Assembly (NCBI GenBank): GCA_002402005.2
Contig: NVUS02000117.1
Span: 1-8,025 of the forward strand
Source of the DNA: OCS116 cluster bacterium
GTDB taxonomy: Bacteria; Pseudomonadota; Alphaproteobacteria; Rhizobiales; OSC116
DNA: 8,025 nt
Direction of reading: 5' to 3'
In this document: positions 1-5,611 of the stretch, piece after piece
Layout of the letters: each line of letters opens with the position of its first letter
Position numbering within the stretch: the stretch's first letter is position 1
Program-made: the position numbers and the translations under genes
Notes under the pieces: generated by a model
Databases searched by the model: none
What the model was told of the DNA's origin: nothing
The model's input: the letters and a program-made list of their open reading frames with translations, nothing else

Positions 1-593
1 CGGGTTTTTGAGGCTGCGTCAATTTCGGCCGCTTCGTATAATTCTTGTGAAATGCCGCGCAAGCCTGCCAGAAAAATAAGCATGGGCGAACAAAATTGCC
101 ACATGGCAAGAACCACCAATGTATAAAGTGAAGTGTCTGGGTTGGCTAACCAGTTCGGCCCATCTATGCCAATAAAACCTAAAACGGCGTTTACCACCCC
201 GTTAAAACCAAATATTTGCCGCCACAGAATGGCAATGGCAATGGATGCACCTAAGATGGAAGGTAGATAATATAGCGCCCGATAAATGCCGATGCTGCGT
301 ATGCCTTTGTCCAAAATCATGGCAATCATAAGTGCGAATGCCAAACGCGCGGGCACGGCTAAAAATACATAAGTAAAGGTAACTTCTAGCGATTTCCAAA
401 AGCGTTTGTCTTTTAAAAACATATATTCATATTGCGCCAAACCCACCCAACGCGGATCGCCCACCATATCATATTTAGTGAATGACAAATAAAGCGAAAC
501 CAATATCGGGCCTAACGCCAGCAAAAAAAAACCAAGCAGCCAAGGGGCTAGAAAAACATAACCAGGCGTGTTCTTGGCAAAGAATTTACGCAT
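1..593 (-). CDS. ABC transporter permease, carbohydrate type (MalF/UgpA-like), 3' end cut by window
   Basis: This is an inner-membrane permease subunit of a binding-protein-dependent sugar-type (CUT1) ABC importer. The 197 visible codons begin MRKFFAKNTPGYVFLAPWLL, a short cytoplasmic lead into a first membrane helix (about residues 11-38) that is typical of MalF/UgpA/LacF permeases. Further hydrophobic segments lie at about 70-95, 105-127 and 155-180. The last visible residues contain the EAA-loop start (YEAAEIDAAS, 186-195), which docks on the ATPase subunit. The gene then runs off the left edge, so roughly the last third of a usual ~290-residue permease is missing. The ATG at 591-593 was chosen because it has a modest AGG Shine-Dalgarno core five bases upstream and gives the family's usual N-terminus. 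It lies 62 bases downstream of the binding-protein gene on the same strand, so the two form one operon. The transported sugar or polyol is unknown. Confidence 0.93.
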   Translation of the reverse strand, partial: MRKFFAKNTPGYVFLAPWLLGFFLLALGPILVSLYLSFTKYDMVGDPRWVGLAQYEYMFLKDKRFWKSLEVTFTYVFLAVPARLAFALMIAMILDKGIRSIGIYRALYYLPSILGASIAIAILWRQIFGFNGVVNAVLGFIGIDGPNWLANPDTSLYTLVVLAMWQFCSPMLIFLAGLRGISQELYEAAEIDAASKT

Positions 594-602
594 AAATACC
601 TG

Positions 603-648
603 CTAAAAAAGAGAAAAGAATAAGCCCCCGCCGCAATGCTGCGGGGGC
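603..648 (-). terminator. Intercistronic terminator-like hairpin between binding protein and permease
   Basis: Perfect 8-bp GC-only arms (624-631 and 641-648, gcccccgc / gcgggggc) flank a 9-base loop. On the minus strand the stem is followed by a T-rich run (positions 623 down to 604). This has the form of a rho-independent terminator placed just after the binding-protein stop codon and before the permease start. In ABC operons such elements commonly cause partial termination or stabilise the 3' end, giving more binding protein than permease. That role is inferred here. The structure itself is plain in the sequence. Confidence 0.7.
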
Positions 649-655
649 CTTTAGG

Positions 656-1951
656 TTATGATGCGCGGTCAATGATAGATTGGGCTTCATCGATAAAATC
701 TGCGGCACCATCTTTGATAGAAATTTTACCAAGTATGACGTTGGTCGCAACACGGATGTAAGCATCTTGCGCTTCACCAGCACCTTTGGGTGGTGGTGGA
801 GACAATGTGCCGACCTTGTCTTGAATGGCACTGAAATAATCCACTGAGATTTTTTCGGACTCAGTGAAATTTGGTGCCAAGGCTGCACGCACGACAGGTG
901 AGGCAGGGATGCCACGTTCTAAGCCCAAAACCGCTGTGGCTTCAGGATCATTCACCCATGCATTCATATATTGTGTGGCCAATTCAGGATTGTCGGTATC
1001 GCGCGTCAATGATAAGAATTGAGATGGTTTGATAAACTGTCCGGGTTCTGCATCTTTCATATGTGGGTGCATCGCGGCGGCAATTTTGTCTTTAGACAAA
1101 GCCTGCACACCAACAATTTGGTTGGACCACATATAAGACATTGCTGTCTCGCCGGTTACGACCCCAGATTCTGACATTGCGCTGGCAAGTTTGGTGACCG
1201 AATGTTCGGCATTCGGTGCTGCGCCGGAAGCGCGCATTTCTGCCCAATGTGACCAAAAATCTGCAAGATCATCAGCTGTGGCATCAACCGTGCCTTCTGG
1301 GCCATAAAATGGTTTGCCGCGTTGGCGAGACCACATTTCCCACACAACTGCGAATAACGTGCCATCGTCACAACCCCAGACACCTTCAGGTGTAGATTTT
1401 GAGATTTTTTGAGCCACACGCATTTGGTCTTCATGTGTCCAATTGATTGGATCAAATTCCGCGCCAGCGGCTTCCACCATGCTTGGATTGTAAATGCATA
1501 CTTGTGAGTTTGAGCCAATGTTGAGTGCATATAATTTGCCATCAACCATGCCGCCAGCCAATGCGCTTTTGTCAAAATCATCTAAATGCAGGGTTTTGCC
1601 AAAATATTCATCTAACGGCAATAAGGCACCACGGCGTACATATTCGAATAAAAATCTGTAATCCATTTGCACCAAATCAGCCATGTTTTTGCCGGCAGTT
1701 TGGGTTGCCATTTTGGTCCAATAATCACTCCAACCGATGGTTTCGCCAGATACATCAACACCTGGATGAGCAGCTTTAAACAATTCGATCACTTTATAAG
1801 TGCGTTCATCGCGTGATGGATTGCCCCACCAAAAATGGCGGATTTTAGCATCGGCCGCAAAGGCATTTGTGCTAAACATTGAAGACGCTGCCACGCCACC
1901 AGCGCCAACGGCCATTCCTTTTAATAATTTCCTACGATTGATTTTTACCAT
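656..1951 (-). CDS. ABC transporter family 1 extracellular solute-binding protein, Tat-exported
   Basis: This is the periplasmic substrate-capturing subunit of a carbohydrate-type ABC importer, 431 residues, the usual size for SBP_bac_1 proteins. The N-terminus carries a twin-arginine signal (NRRKLLKG, residues 5-12), a weakly hydrophobic Ala/Gly-rich stretch and a likely signal peptidase site after AFA (residue 32), so the protein is probably folded before export. The mature part begins IRHFWWGNPSRDERT and has the family's early strand and helix (VIELFKAAHPGV), followed by the W-D-Y-W-x-K-x-x-x-Q region (74-84). The C-terminal part contains a GIPAS segment, typical of sugar-binding members. 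The start at 1949-1951 is supported by a strong AGGGAGGG Shine-Dalgarno at 1956-1963, five bases upstream. It is the first gene of the leftward ABC operon. The ligand cannot be assigned. Sugar, polyol or glycerophosphodiester-like ligands are all possible for this family. Confidence 0.93.
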   Translation of the reverse strand: MVKINRRKLLKGMAVGAGGVAASSMFSTNAFAADAKIRHFWWGNPSRDERTYKVIELFKAAHPGVDVSGETIGWSDYWTKMATQTAGKNMADLVQMDYRFLFEYVRRGALLPLDEYFGKTLHLDDFDKSALAGGMVDGKLYALNIGSNSQVCIYNPSMVEAAGAEFDPINWTHEDQMRVAQKISKSTPEGVWGCDDGTLFAVVWEMWSRQRGKPFYGPEGTVDATADDLADFWSHWAEMRASGAAPNAEHSVTKLASAMSESGVVTGETAMSYMWSNQIVGVQALSKDKIAAAMHPHMKDAEPGQFIKPSQFLSLTRDTDNPELATQYMNAWVNDPEATAVLGLERGIPASPVVRAALAPNFTESEKISVDYFSAIQDKVGTLSPPPPKGAGEAQDAYIRVATNVILGKISIKDGAADFIDEAQSIIDRAS

Positions 1952-1982
1952 ACAACCCTCCCTGAGTGTATAATTTATTTGC

Positions 1983-1995
1983 AGGCATAATGCCT
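1983..1995. promoter_or_regulatory. Perfect short palindrome upstream of ABC binding-protein gene
   Basis: The arms AGGCAT (1983-1988) and ATGCCT (1990-1995) are perfect inverse complements around one base. The site lies 32-44 bases upstream of the start codon at 1951, next to an AT-rich stretch (TTATAC on the minus strand near 1966-1971) that could serve as a -10 box. The position suits an operator, but no regulator gene for this operon is visible. Six-base arms can arise by chance. Confidence 0.3.
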
Positions 1996-2023
1996 AACAA
2001 AATTACGTTAATATGGTAATTTT

Positions 2024-2040
2024 TTGGCTATTGCTGCCAA
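2024..2040. promoter_or_regulatory. TTGGC-N7-GCCAA inverted repeat, candidate operator
   Basis: Five-base arms TTGGC (2024-2028) and GCCAA (2036-2040) flank seven bases, 73-89 bases upstream of the binding-protein start. On the minus strand TTGGCA within it resembles a -35 element, with an AT-rich segment (CATATT) about 19 bases downstream, so it could overlap a promoter. The spacing is suboptimal and this is a weak call. Confidence 0.25.
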
Positions 2041-2089
2041 TCGTAAAAACCATAAGTAATTGTTTTTAATTGAAAATAAATTAAAAACC

Positions 2090-2107
2090 GTTGAAAAACC
2101 ATTCAAC
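2090..2107. promoter_or_regulatory. GTTGAA-N6-TTCAAC inverted repeat, candidate operator
   Basis: Perfect six-base arms (2090-2095 and 2102-2107) flank six bases, giving an 18-bp dyad of the size bound by dimeric regulators. It lies about 140-155 bases upstream of the ABC binding-protein start, in DNA of about 22-28% GC. AT-rich DNA generates such dyads fairly easily, so the functional meaning is uncertain. Confidence 0.22.
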
Positions 2108-2438
2108 AAAGGCATTGCTGCAATTCAAAAAATTGATTGTAAATAGGCCTAAATTATAGAGATAAAATTATAATTCTGCTGTTTAGTTTTTCAAAACTGT
2201 CTATTCGCCAATTAGATTGGCCTTCACCACACGGGCTTTTTAAAATGATCAATAATAACACCCCCTCATAACATCTGATAACATTTTAAACTTTTGCCCA
2301 AAGCCTCAAATGGCTAGGCGAATATTTACGCTTATTCTTTATCGACAACGCTGCTTCATTTCCGATTATGAAATCAACAATCAATAGAAACTCGCCTAAA
2401 TATGTAATTTTATCGTAAGTGTAAAAATCAATTTGTCA

Positions 2439-2457
2439 ATATTTGTTGTGATGAATT
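2439..2457 (-). repeat. Inverted partial copy of the 2734-2752 sequence
   Basis: Read on the minus strand, 2439-2457 is aattcatcacaacaaatat. This matches 18 of 19 bases of plus-strand 2734-2752, which covers most of the left arm and the loop of the hairpin. The two copies are inverted with respect to each other and enclose about 276 bases. They could be ends of a small decayed element or two copies of a protein-binding site. Confidence 0.45.
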
Positions 2458-2645
2458 ATTATTTTTGTTATTTGTACGTATGATGAATGAGCTATAGATT
2501 GCGTATTAAGGTTAATAAAGTAGATTTTTTGTATTGTATAACCTAAATGAATTTGATTTATATTATCAAATGTTTGCGCCTGATTATATTTAAAATGTTT
2601 GAAGGTGATTGTAAATATTATGATTTTTGAGGGCATTATTCTGTT

Positions 2646-2819
2646 ATGAAACGAGTGTTGATTGTATGGTCGTTAGCTTGCCATCTGGGCAGGAGTTGGA
2701 AGGAGGGGGATTTGGAAGAATATGCGGCTGCACAATTCATCATAACAAATATGATGATGAATTGTGCTTTTGCCAAACGCAATGCTGTACTGGTTTTGAT
2801 TGGAGAAAAGCCAAGATAA
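2646..2819 (+). CDS. Possible 57-residue small protein, doubtful
   Basis: An ATG at 2646 opens a 57-codon frame (MKRVLIVWSLACHLGRSWKE...) ending in TAA at 2817-2819. A GAGGG at 2629-2633 sits about 12 bases upstream, rather far for a Shine-Dalgarno. The start is basic and hydrophobic (KRVLIVWSLACHL), but there is no clear signal peptide or known domain, and the frame runs through the 2730-2767 hairpin. It is the only plus-strand frame in the gap with a non-low-complexity translation. I do not recognise it, and it may be chance or a remnant. Confidence 0.15.
   Translation: MKRVLIVWSLACHLGRSWKEGDLEEYAAAQFIITNMMMNCAFAKRNAVLVLIGEKPR
2730..2767. repeat. Perfect 14-bp inverted repeat (stem-loop) downstream of the sulfatase gene
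   Basis: The left arm 2730-2743 (gcacaattcatcat) and right arm 2754-2767 (atgatgaattgtgc) are exact inverse complements around a 10-base loop. It begins 68 bases past the sulfatase stop codon in the direction of that gene's transcription. In the sulfatase direction no T-run follows, so it is not a textbook terminator for that operon, although it may protect the mRNA 3' end. In the plus direction TTTT follows directly. A long perfect stem in AT-rich DNA is unlikely to be chance. Confidence 0.6.
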
Positions 2820-2835
2820 AGCAGAGGTGTTAAGT

Positions 2836-4515
2836 TTAGGTGTCGTGATTGTGCGGGGTGAAATTTTGCTCTATCGAACCAAGATATTTGGCAATCAACT
2901 CTTCTGAAACCTCTGAACCATCAACCAAACCTAATAATATACCACGGCCGTTCGAGCCAGTTCTGGCGGCATAAATTTCATCATCAGATTTTGTTGTGCG
3001 CTGCGAGGGGCGTAACGCCCATTCGAACAGATGTTCGTATAGTTTTTTTCGCACATCGATAAATCTAGGGTTATCACCTAAATCTTCCAATTCATTTGGA
3101 TCATTGATCAAATCAAACAACATCGGGCGAAAGCCGCCGAGTGAATGCATGAATTTCCATTTTTTGGTCGCCACCATAAACAGGCGCGCATCTTTGGGGG
3201 CGACGTTCAAATTTTTGGCAACATTGGTGGCCGAATAGTCATATTCACTAATTGCATATTCTCGCCACCCTTCGGGTGTTTCGCCATGTAAAAATGGCAA
3301 TAGAGATTTACCTTCAATGATGTGATCTGGATAGCTACCGGACGCAAAGGTAACAAATGTGGCGGCAAGGTCGATGGCCTCAACCAGCTCGTCACAGGTT
3401 GTGCCGCGGGTTACATCGGCTTTGGCGCTCGGATCATAGATAATCATTGGCACCTTCACTGACGGCTCATGGAATAGGTCTTTTTCGCCTTTCCAATGAT
3501 CGCCCAAATAATCGCCATGATCGGAGGTCAAAACAATCATGGTATTTGCAAGCTGTCCGCTGTCTTCGAGATAATCTAACAGCCTGCCTAACTGGTCATC
3601 ACATTGTTTAATCAGCCCCATATAGGCCGGAATAACAGTGTCTCTGACTTCCTGCCGGTGAAAGGAAGTGCTGATAATGCCTTGGGTGAATTCTTTAAAA
3701 ATTGGATGTTGATTTTCTAACTCTTTGTAGGAGCGAATGACGGGTATGACATCGTCTTTGCTATACATATTATGATAGGGGGCCGGGACTATGTAGGGCC
3801 AATGGGGCTTAATGTAGGATATATGTGCCAACCATGGTTTACCGGATTGATGCTGTTTGATGAAATCAATGGTGCGGTCGGTGAGCCATGGCGTTTCACT
3901 GTCTTCTTGCTTTATATTGGCCGGCATGCCGGCATTTTGCATTAAAAAGCCTGATGCAATGTCGCCCTTATCGGATATGCCCGCATTGGCATGGTCGTGC
4001 CAGCCATTGTCACTTTTATAGCCTTTGACTTTTAGATATTCATTATAGGGCGAGCGCTTTTCATCGTAAAATCCGTCTGGCCCTTCGGCCCACAGGCCAT
4101 CGTCCCTTATCCAGACATCAAAGCCGCATTCACTGACCCGGGCGCCGATGATCGAATCTGGCGTCAGGCCGAGTCGTTCCATGCCTTTTTTATCGACTTT
4201 CATATGGGTTTTGCCAATCAGCCATGCATCCATGCCGACATCGCGCAAATGATCGCCCAATGTAAGCTCGCCGACTTTTAACGGAAAGCCATTCCAATGC
4301 GCACCGTGGCTTTGGGCATAACGCCCGGTATAGTAAGACATGCGTGATGAGCCACAAACTGGGCTTTGCACATAGGCGCGGGTGAAGCGTACGCCCATAT
4401 CCGCCACGCGGTCAAAATTGGGGGTGTGCAGCTTAGGATGACCTGCACAGCTTAGATAATCAAACCGCAATTGATCATACATTATAAACAGAATGTTGTT
4501 CTTGGATTTGCTCAT
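2836..4515 (-). CDS. Cytoplasmic sulfatase / phosphonate monoester hydrolase family (alkaline phosphatase superfamily)
   Basis: This is a predicted metal-dependent hydrolase of sulfate or phosphonate/phosphate esters, 559 residues. Visible hallmarks in order: N-terminal metal site IMYDQLRFD (D14), the nucleophile region VCGSSRMSYYTGRY with C54 and R58, GKTH (K102, H104), the PHWP segment (H238), the second metal site TSDHGDYLGDHW (D332, H333) and GEKDLFHE (K345). The PYHNMY segment, FDLINDPNELEDLGDNP and a C-terminal RTTKSDDE region resemble phosphonate monoester hydrolases and related arylsulfatases, which are catalytically promiscuous. Cys54 would need conversion to formylglycine by a maturation enzyme not present here. 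The motif CGSSR has Ser where CxPxR or CxAxR is usual. There is no signal peptide, so it should act in the cytoplasm on imported substrate. The start at 4513-4515 has a weak AAGG eight bases upstream. It lies 59 bases after the TAXI binding-protein gene, as the third gene of the operon. Confidence 0.88.
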   Translation of the reverse strand: MSKSKNNILFIMYDQLRFDYLSCAGHPKLHTPNFDRVADMGVRFTRAYVQSPVCGSSRMSYYTGRYAQSHGAHWNGFPLKVGELTLGDHLRDVGMDAWLIGKTHMKVDKKGMERLGLTPDSIIGARVSECGFDVWIRDDGLWAEGPDGFYDEKRSPYNEYLKVKGYKSDNGWHDHANAGISDKGDIASGFLMQNAGMPANIKQEDSETPWLTDRTIDFIKQHQSGKPWLAHISYIKPHWPYIVPAPYHNMYSKDDVIPVIRSYKELENQHPIFKEFTQGIISTSFHRQEVRDTVIPAYMGLIKQCDDQLGRLLDYLEDSGQLANTMIVLTSDHGDYLGDHWKGEKDLFHEPSVKVPMIIYDPSAKADVTRGTTCDELVEAIDLAATFVTFASGSYPDHIIEGKSLLPFLHGETPEGWREYAISEYDYSATNVAKNLNVAPKDARLFMVATKKWKFMHSLGGFRPMLFDLINDPNELEDLGDNPRFIDVRKKLYEHLFEWALRPSQRTTKSDDEIYAARTGSNGRGILLGLVDGSEVSEELIAKYLGSIEQNFTPHNHDT

Positions 4516-4544
4516 CAGTTTCGCCTTTTTATTTTTATTGAGCG

Positions 4545-4563
4545 CGGGGCTTATTCAGCCCCG
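4545..4563. terminator. Intercistronic stem-loop between TAXI binding protein and sulfatase
   Basis: Perfect 7-bp arms (cggggct 4545-4551, agccccg 4557-4563) surround a 5-base loop, 11 bases past the binding-protein stop codon. On the transcribed minus strand the stem is followed by A-rich rather than T-rich sequence, so it is more likely a 3'-end-stabilising or processing hairpin than a true terminator. It would favour binding-protein mRNA over the sulfatase part of the message. Confidence 0.45.
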
Positions 4564-4574
4564 AACTGTTGGTA

Positions 4575-5597
4575 TCAACGCATTTCGTCGGGTATGTCTA
4601 TGCCAATTTCCTCGTAATATTTAAGCGCACCGGGGTGCAATTTCATATTTGCGGCACTGAATGCATCGGCAAGCACAACTTTGCGCATATAAGGCGCGGT
4701 TGCATATGTGGCTTCTAAATTGTCCCAAAATGTTTTGGTCACAACATAGACAGCTTCTTCGGACAGATCTGCCCGTGCCACAACACCTACGATAGAGCCA
4801 ACGGTGTAAATGTCGACATCATTTTTAACGCCGTCACTATAATCATCGGTTTTGACCACATCAAGCACGCGACCGGGTTTATTGGTGGGCGCAAGCATTT
4901 TGTCTGTGGCATTTTCAACCTCTTGTTTTGTCAGGCCAATGATGCGAATGTCATTGGTGGCTGCCAATTGCTCAACCTGCGGGAAGGGCGGGATGCCGCT
5001 GCTGATATAAACATCAAATTGACGATCTTGGAAACCCTGCAAGGCAGATGCCCAGCTGGCTTTGACGCTGGTATAATCTTCGCCCGGCAAATAACCGGTT
5101 ATGGCTTCAATCCATTGTTTGGATACATTCCACGCGCCACCACCCGGAGGGCCTAAAAATACCTTTTTGCCCTTAATGTCTTTGAGGCTATTGATGCCGC
5201 TATCATCATAAACAATGGTATGATATGCGCCGAGTGGGAACCAGAATAGTAGTTCGATATTTTTGGCAAGTTCGGGGGCATTTGGCAATTTAGAATACAT
5301 TGCCTTGCCGCTTTTCATAAAGTCGATAATGACCGGTGAGCCCATCACCAAATCTAGCTTGCCTTGTGCGGCTTCGACCATATGTTTGGTGGCAACGCCG
5401 GTGGCATCAACTGAGATTTGATATTTTTCTTGGTTAGAATTGACCATGGATGCCATAGTTGTCATCACCAAATAGGCCGAAGAACCCGGCGCGATGGTGG
5501 CCATTTTAAGTTTTTCGGCGTGAGCGCTCGTTATGGCTGTGCCAACCAGTGCGGTCGCCATTAAGCCGGTCATCATTAGTTTCGTTAGTTTTTTCAT
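4575..5597 (-). CDS. TAXI family TRAP transporter solute-binding protein
   Basis: This is the periplasmic ligand-binding subunit of a tripartite TRAP importer of the TAXI class, 340 residues, a normal length. A Sec signal peptide is clear: MKKLTK, then a hydrophobic core, then SAHA before E28 with cleavage expected after A27. Family features are the early APGSSAYLVMTTMASMVN helix region (38-53), VDATGVATKHMVEAAQGKLDLVMGSP (ligand-pocket loop and helix), KKVFLGPPGGGAWNVSKQW and the C-terminal KLHPGALKYYEEIGIDIPDEMR. Characterised TAXI proteins bind glutamate or other organic acids, but the ligand here is unknown. The start at 5595-5597 has a strong AAGGAGGA Shine-Dalgarno (5604-5611) six bases upstream. 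That site overlaps the stop codon of the permease gene, so translation of the two is probably coupled. Confidence 0.95.
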   Translation of the reverse strand: MKKLTKLMMTGLMATALVGTAITSAHAEKLKMATIAPGSSAYLVMTTMASMVNSNQEKYQISVDATGVATKHMVEAAQGKLDLVMGSPVIIDFMKSGKAMYSKLPNAPELAKNIELLFWFPLGAYHTIVYDDSGINSLKDIKGKKVFLGPPGGGAWNVSKQWIEAITGYLPGEDYTSVKASWASALQGFQDRQFDVYISSGIPPFPQVEQLAATNDIRIIGLTKQEVENATDKMLAPTNKPGRVLDVVKTDDYSDGVKNDVDIYTVGSIVGVVARADLSEEAVYVVTKTFWDNLEATYATAPYMRKVVLADAFSAANMKLHPGALKYYEEIGIDIPDEMR

Positions 5598-5603
5598 TTA
5601 TCT

Positions 5604-5611
5604 TCCTCCTT
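5604..5611 (-). promoter_or_regulatory. Shine-Dalgarno overlapping the permease stop codon
   Basis: AAGGAGGA on the minus strand overlaps two bases of the permease TAA (5610-5612) and lies six bases from the binding-protein ATG. Ribosomes ending the permease would sit on this site, which argues for translational coupling and supports the binding-protein start. Confidence 0.75.

Larger units (their letters stand above)
1952..2835. other. Long AT-rich intergenic region without a convincing gene
   Basis: This is an 884-base gap between two leftward operons. Hand counts of four 60-base lines in it gave about 20-28% GC, against about 37-63% in three sampled coding lines. Reading all frames yields only short, low-complexity or unsupported open frames. 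It must hold the promoter of the ABC operon (near 1970-2110) and the 3' end of the sulfatase transcript (near 2836). Palindromes and a long hairpin are listed separately. No tRNA, riboswitch or recognisable pseudogene was seen, though a small RNA or a decayed gene cannot be excluded by eye. Confidence 0.75.

Noticed and set aside
1156..1581. 141-codon minus-strand open frame
   Set aside because: It is an out-of-frame shadow inside the ABC binding-protein gene, with no ribosome site or domain.
2185..2198. Palindrome agtttt-tc-aaaact
   Set aside because: Short AT-only arms in very AT-rich DNA with a two-base centre. It lacks the loop for a hairpin and is not near a gene start.
2208..2246. Short minus-strand frame KARVVKANLIGE ending at a stop, considered as the 3' end of a decayed gene
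   Set aside because: An in-frame stop lies directly upstream, and no longer coherent translation could be pieced together in the other frames.
2135..2617. Direct repeat gattgtaaata (2135-2145 and 2607-2617)
   Set aside because: Eleven bases in DNA of 20-28% GC is within what chance gives, and the flanks do not match.
2436..2636. 66-codon minus-strand open frame in the AT-rich gap
   Set aside because: The translation is low-complexity Ile/Asn/Lys/His-rich, reflecting base composition. There is no Shine-Dalgarno site and no recognisable domain.
2627..2833. 68-codon plus-strand open frame starting at TTG
   Set aside because: It has a rare start without a ribosome site and a Cys-rich random-looking translation. 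It overlaps the slightly more plausible ATG frame at 2646 in another phase.
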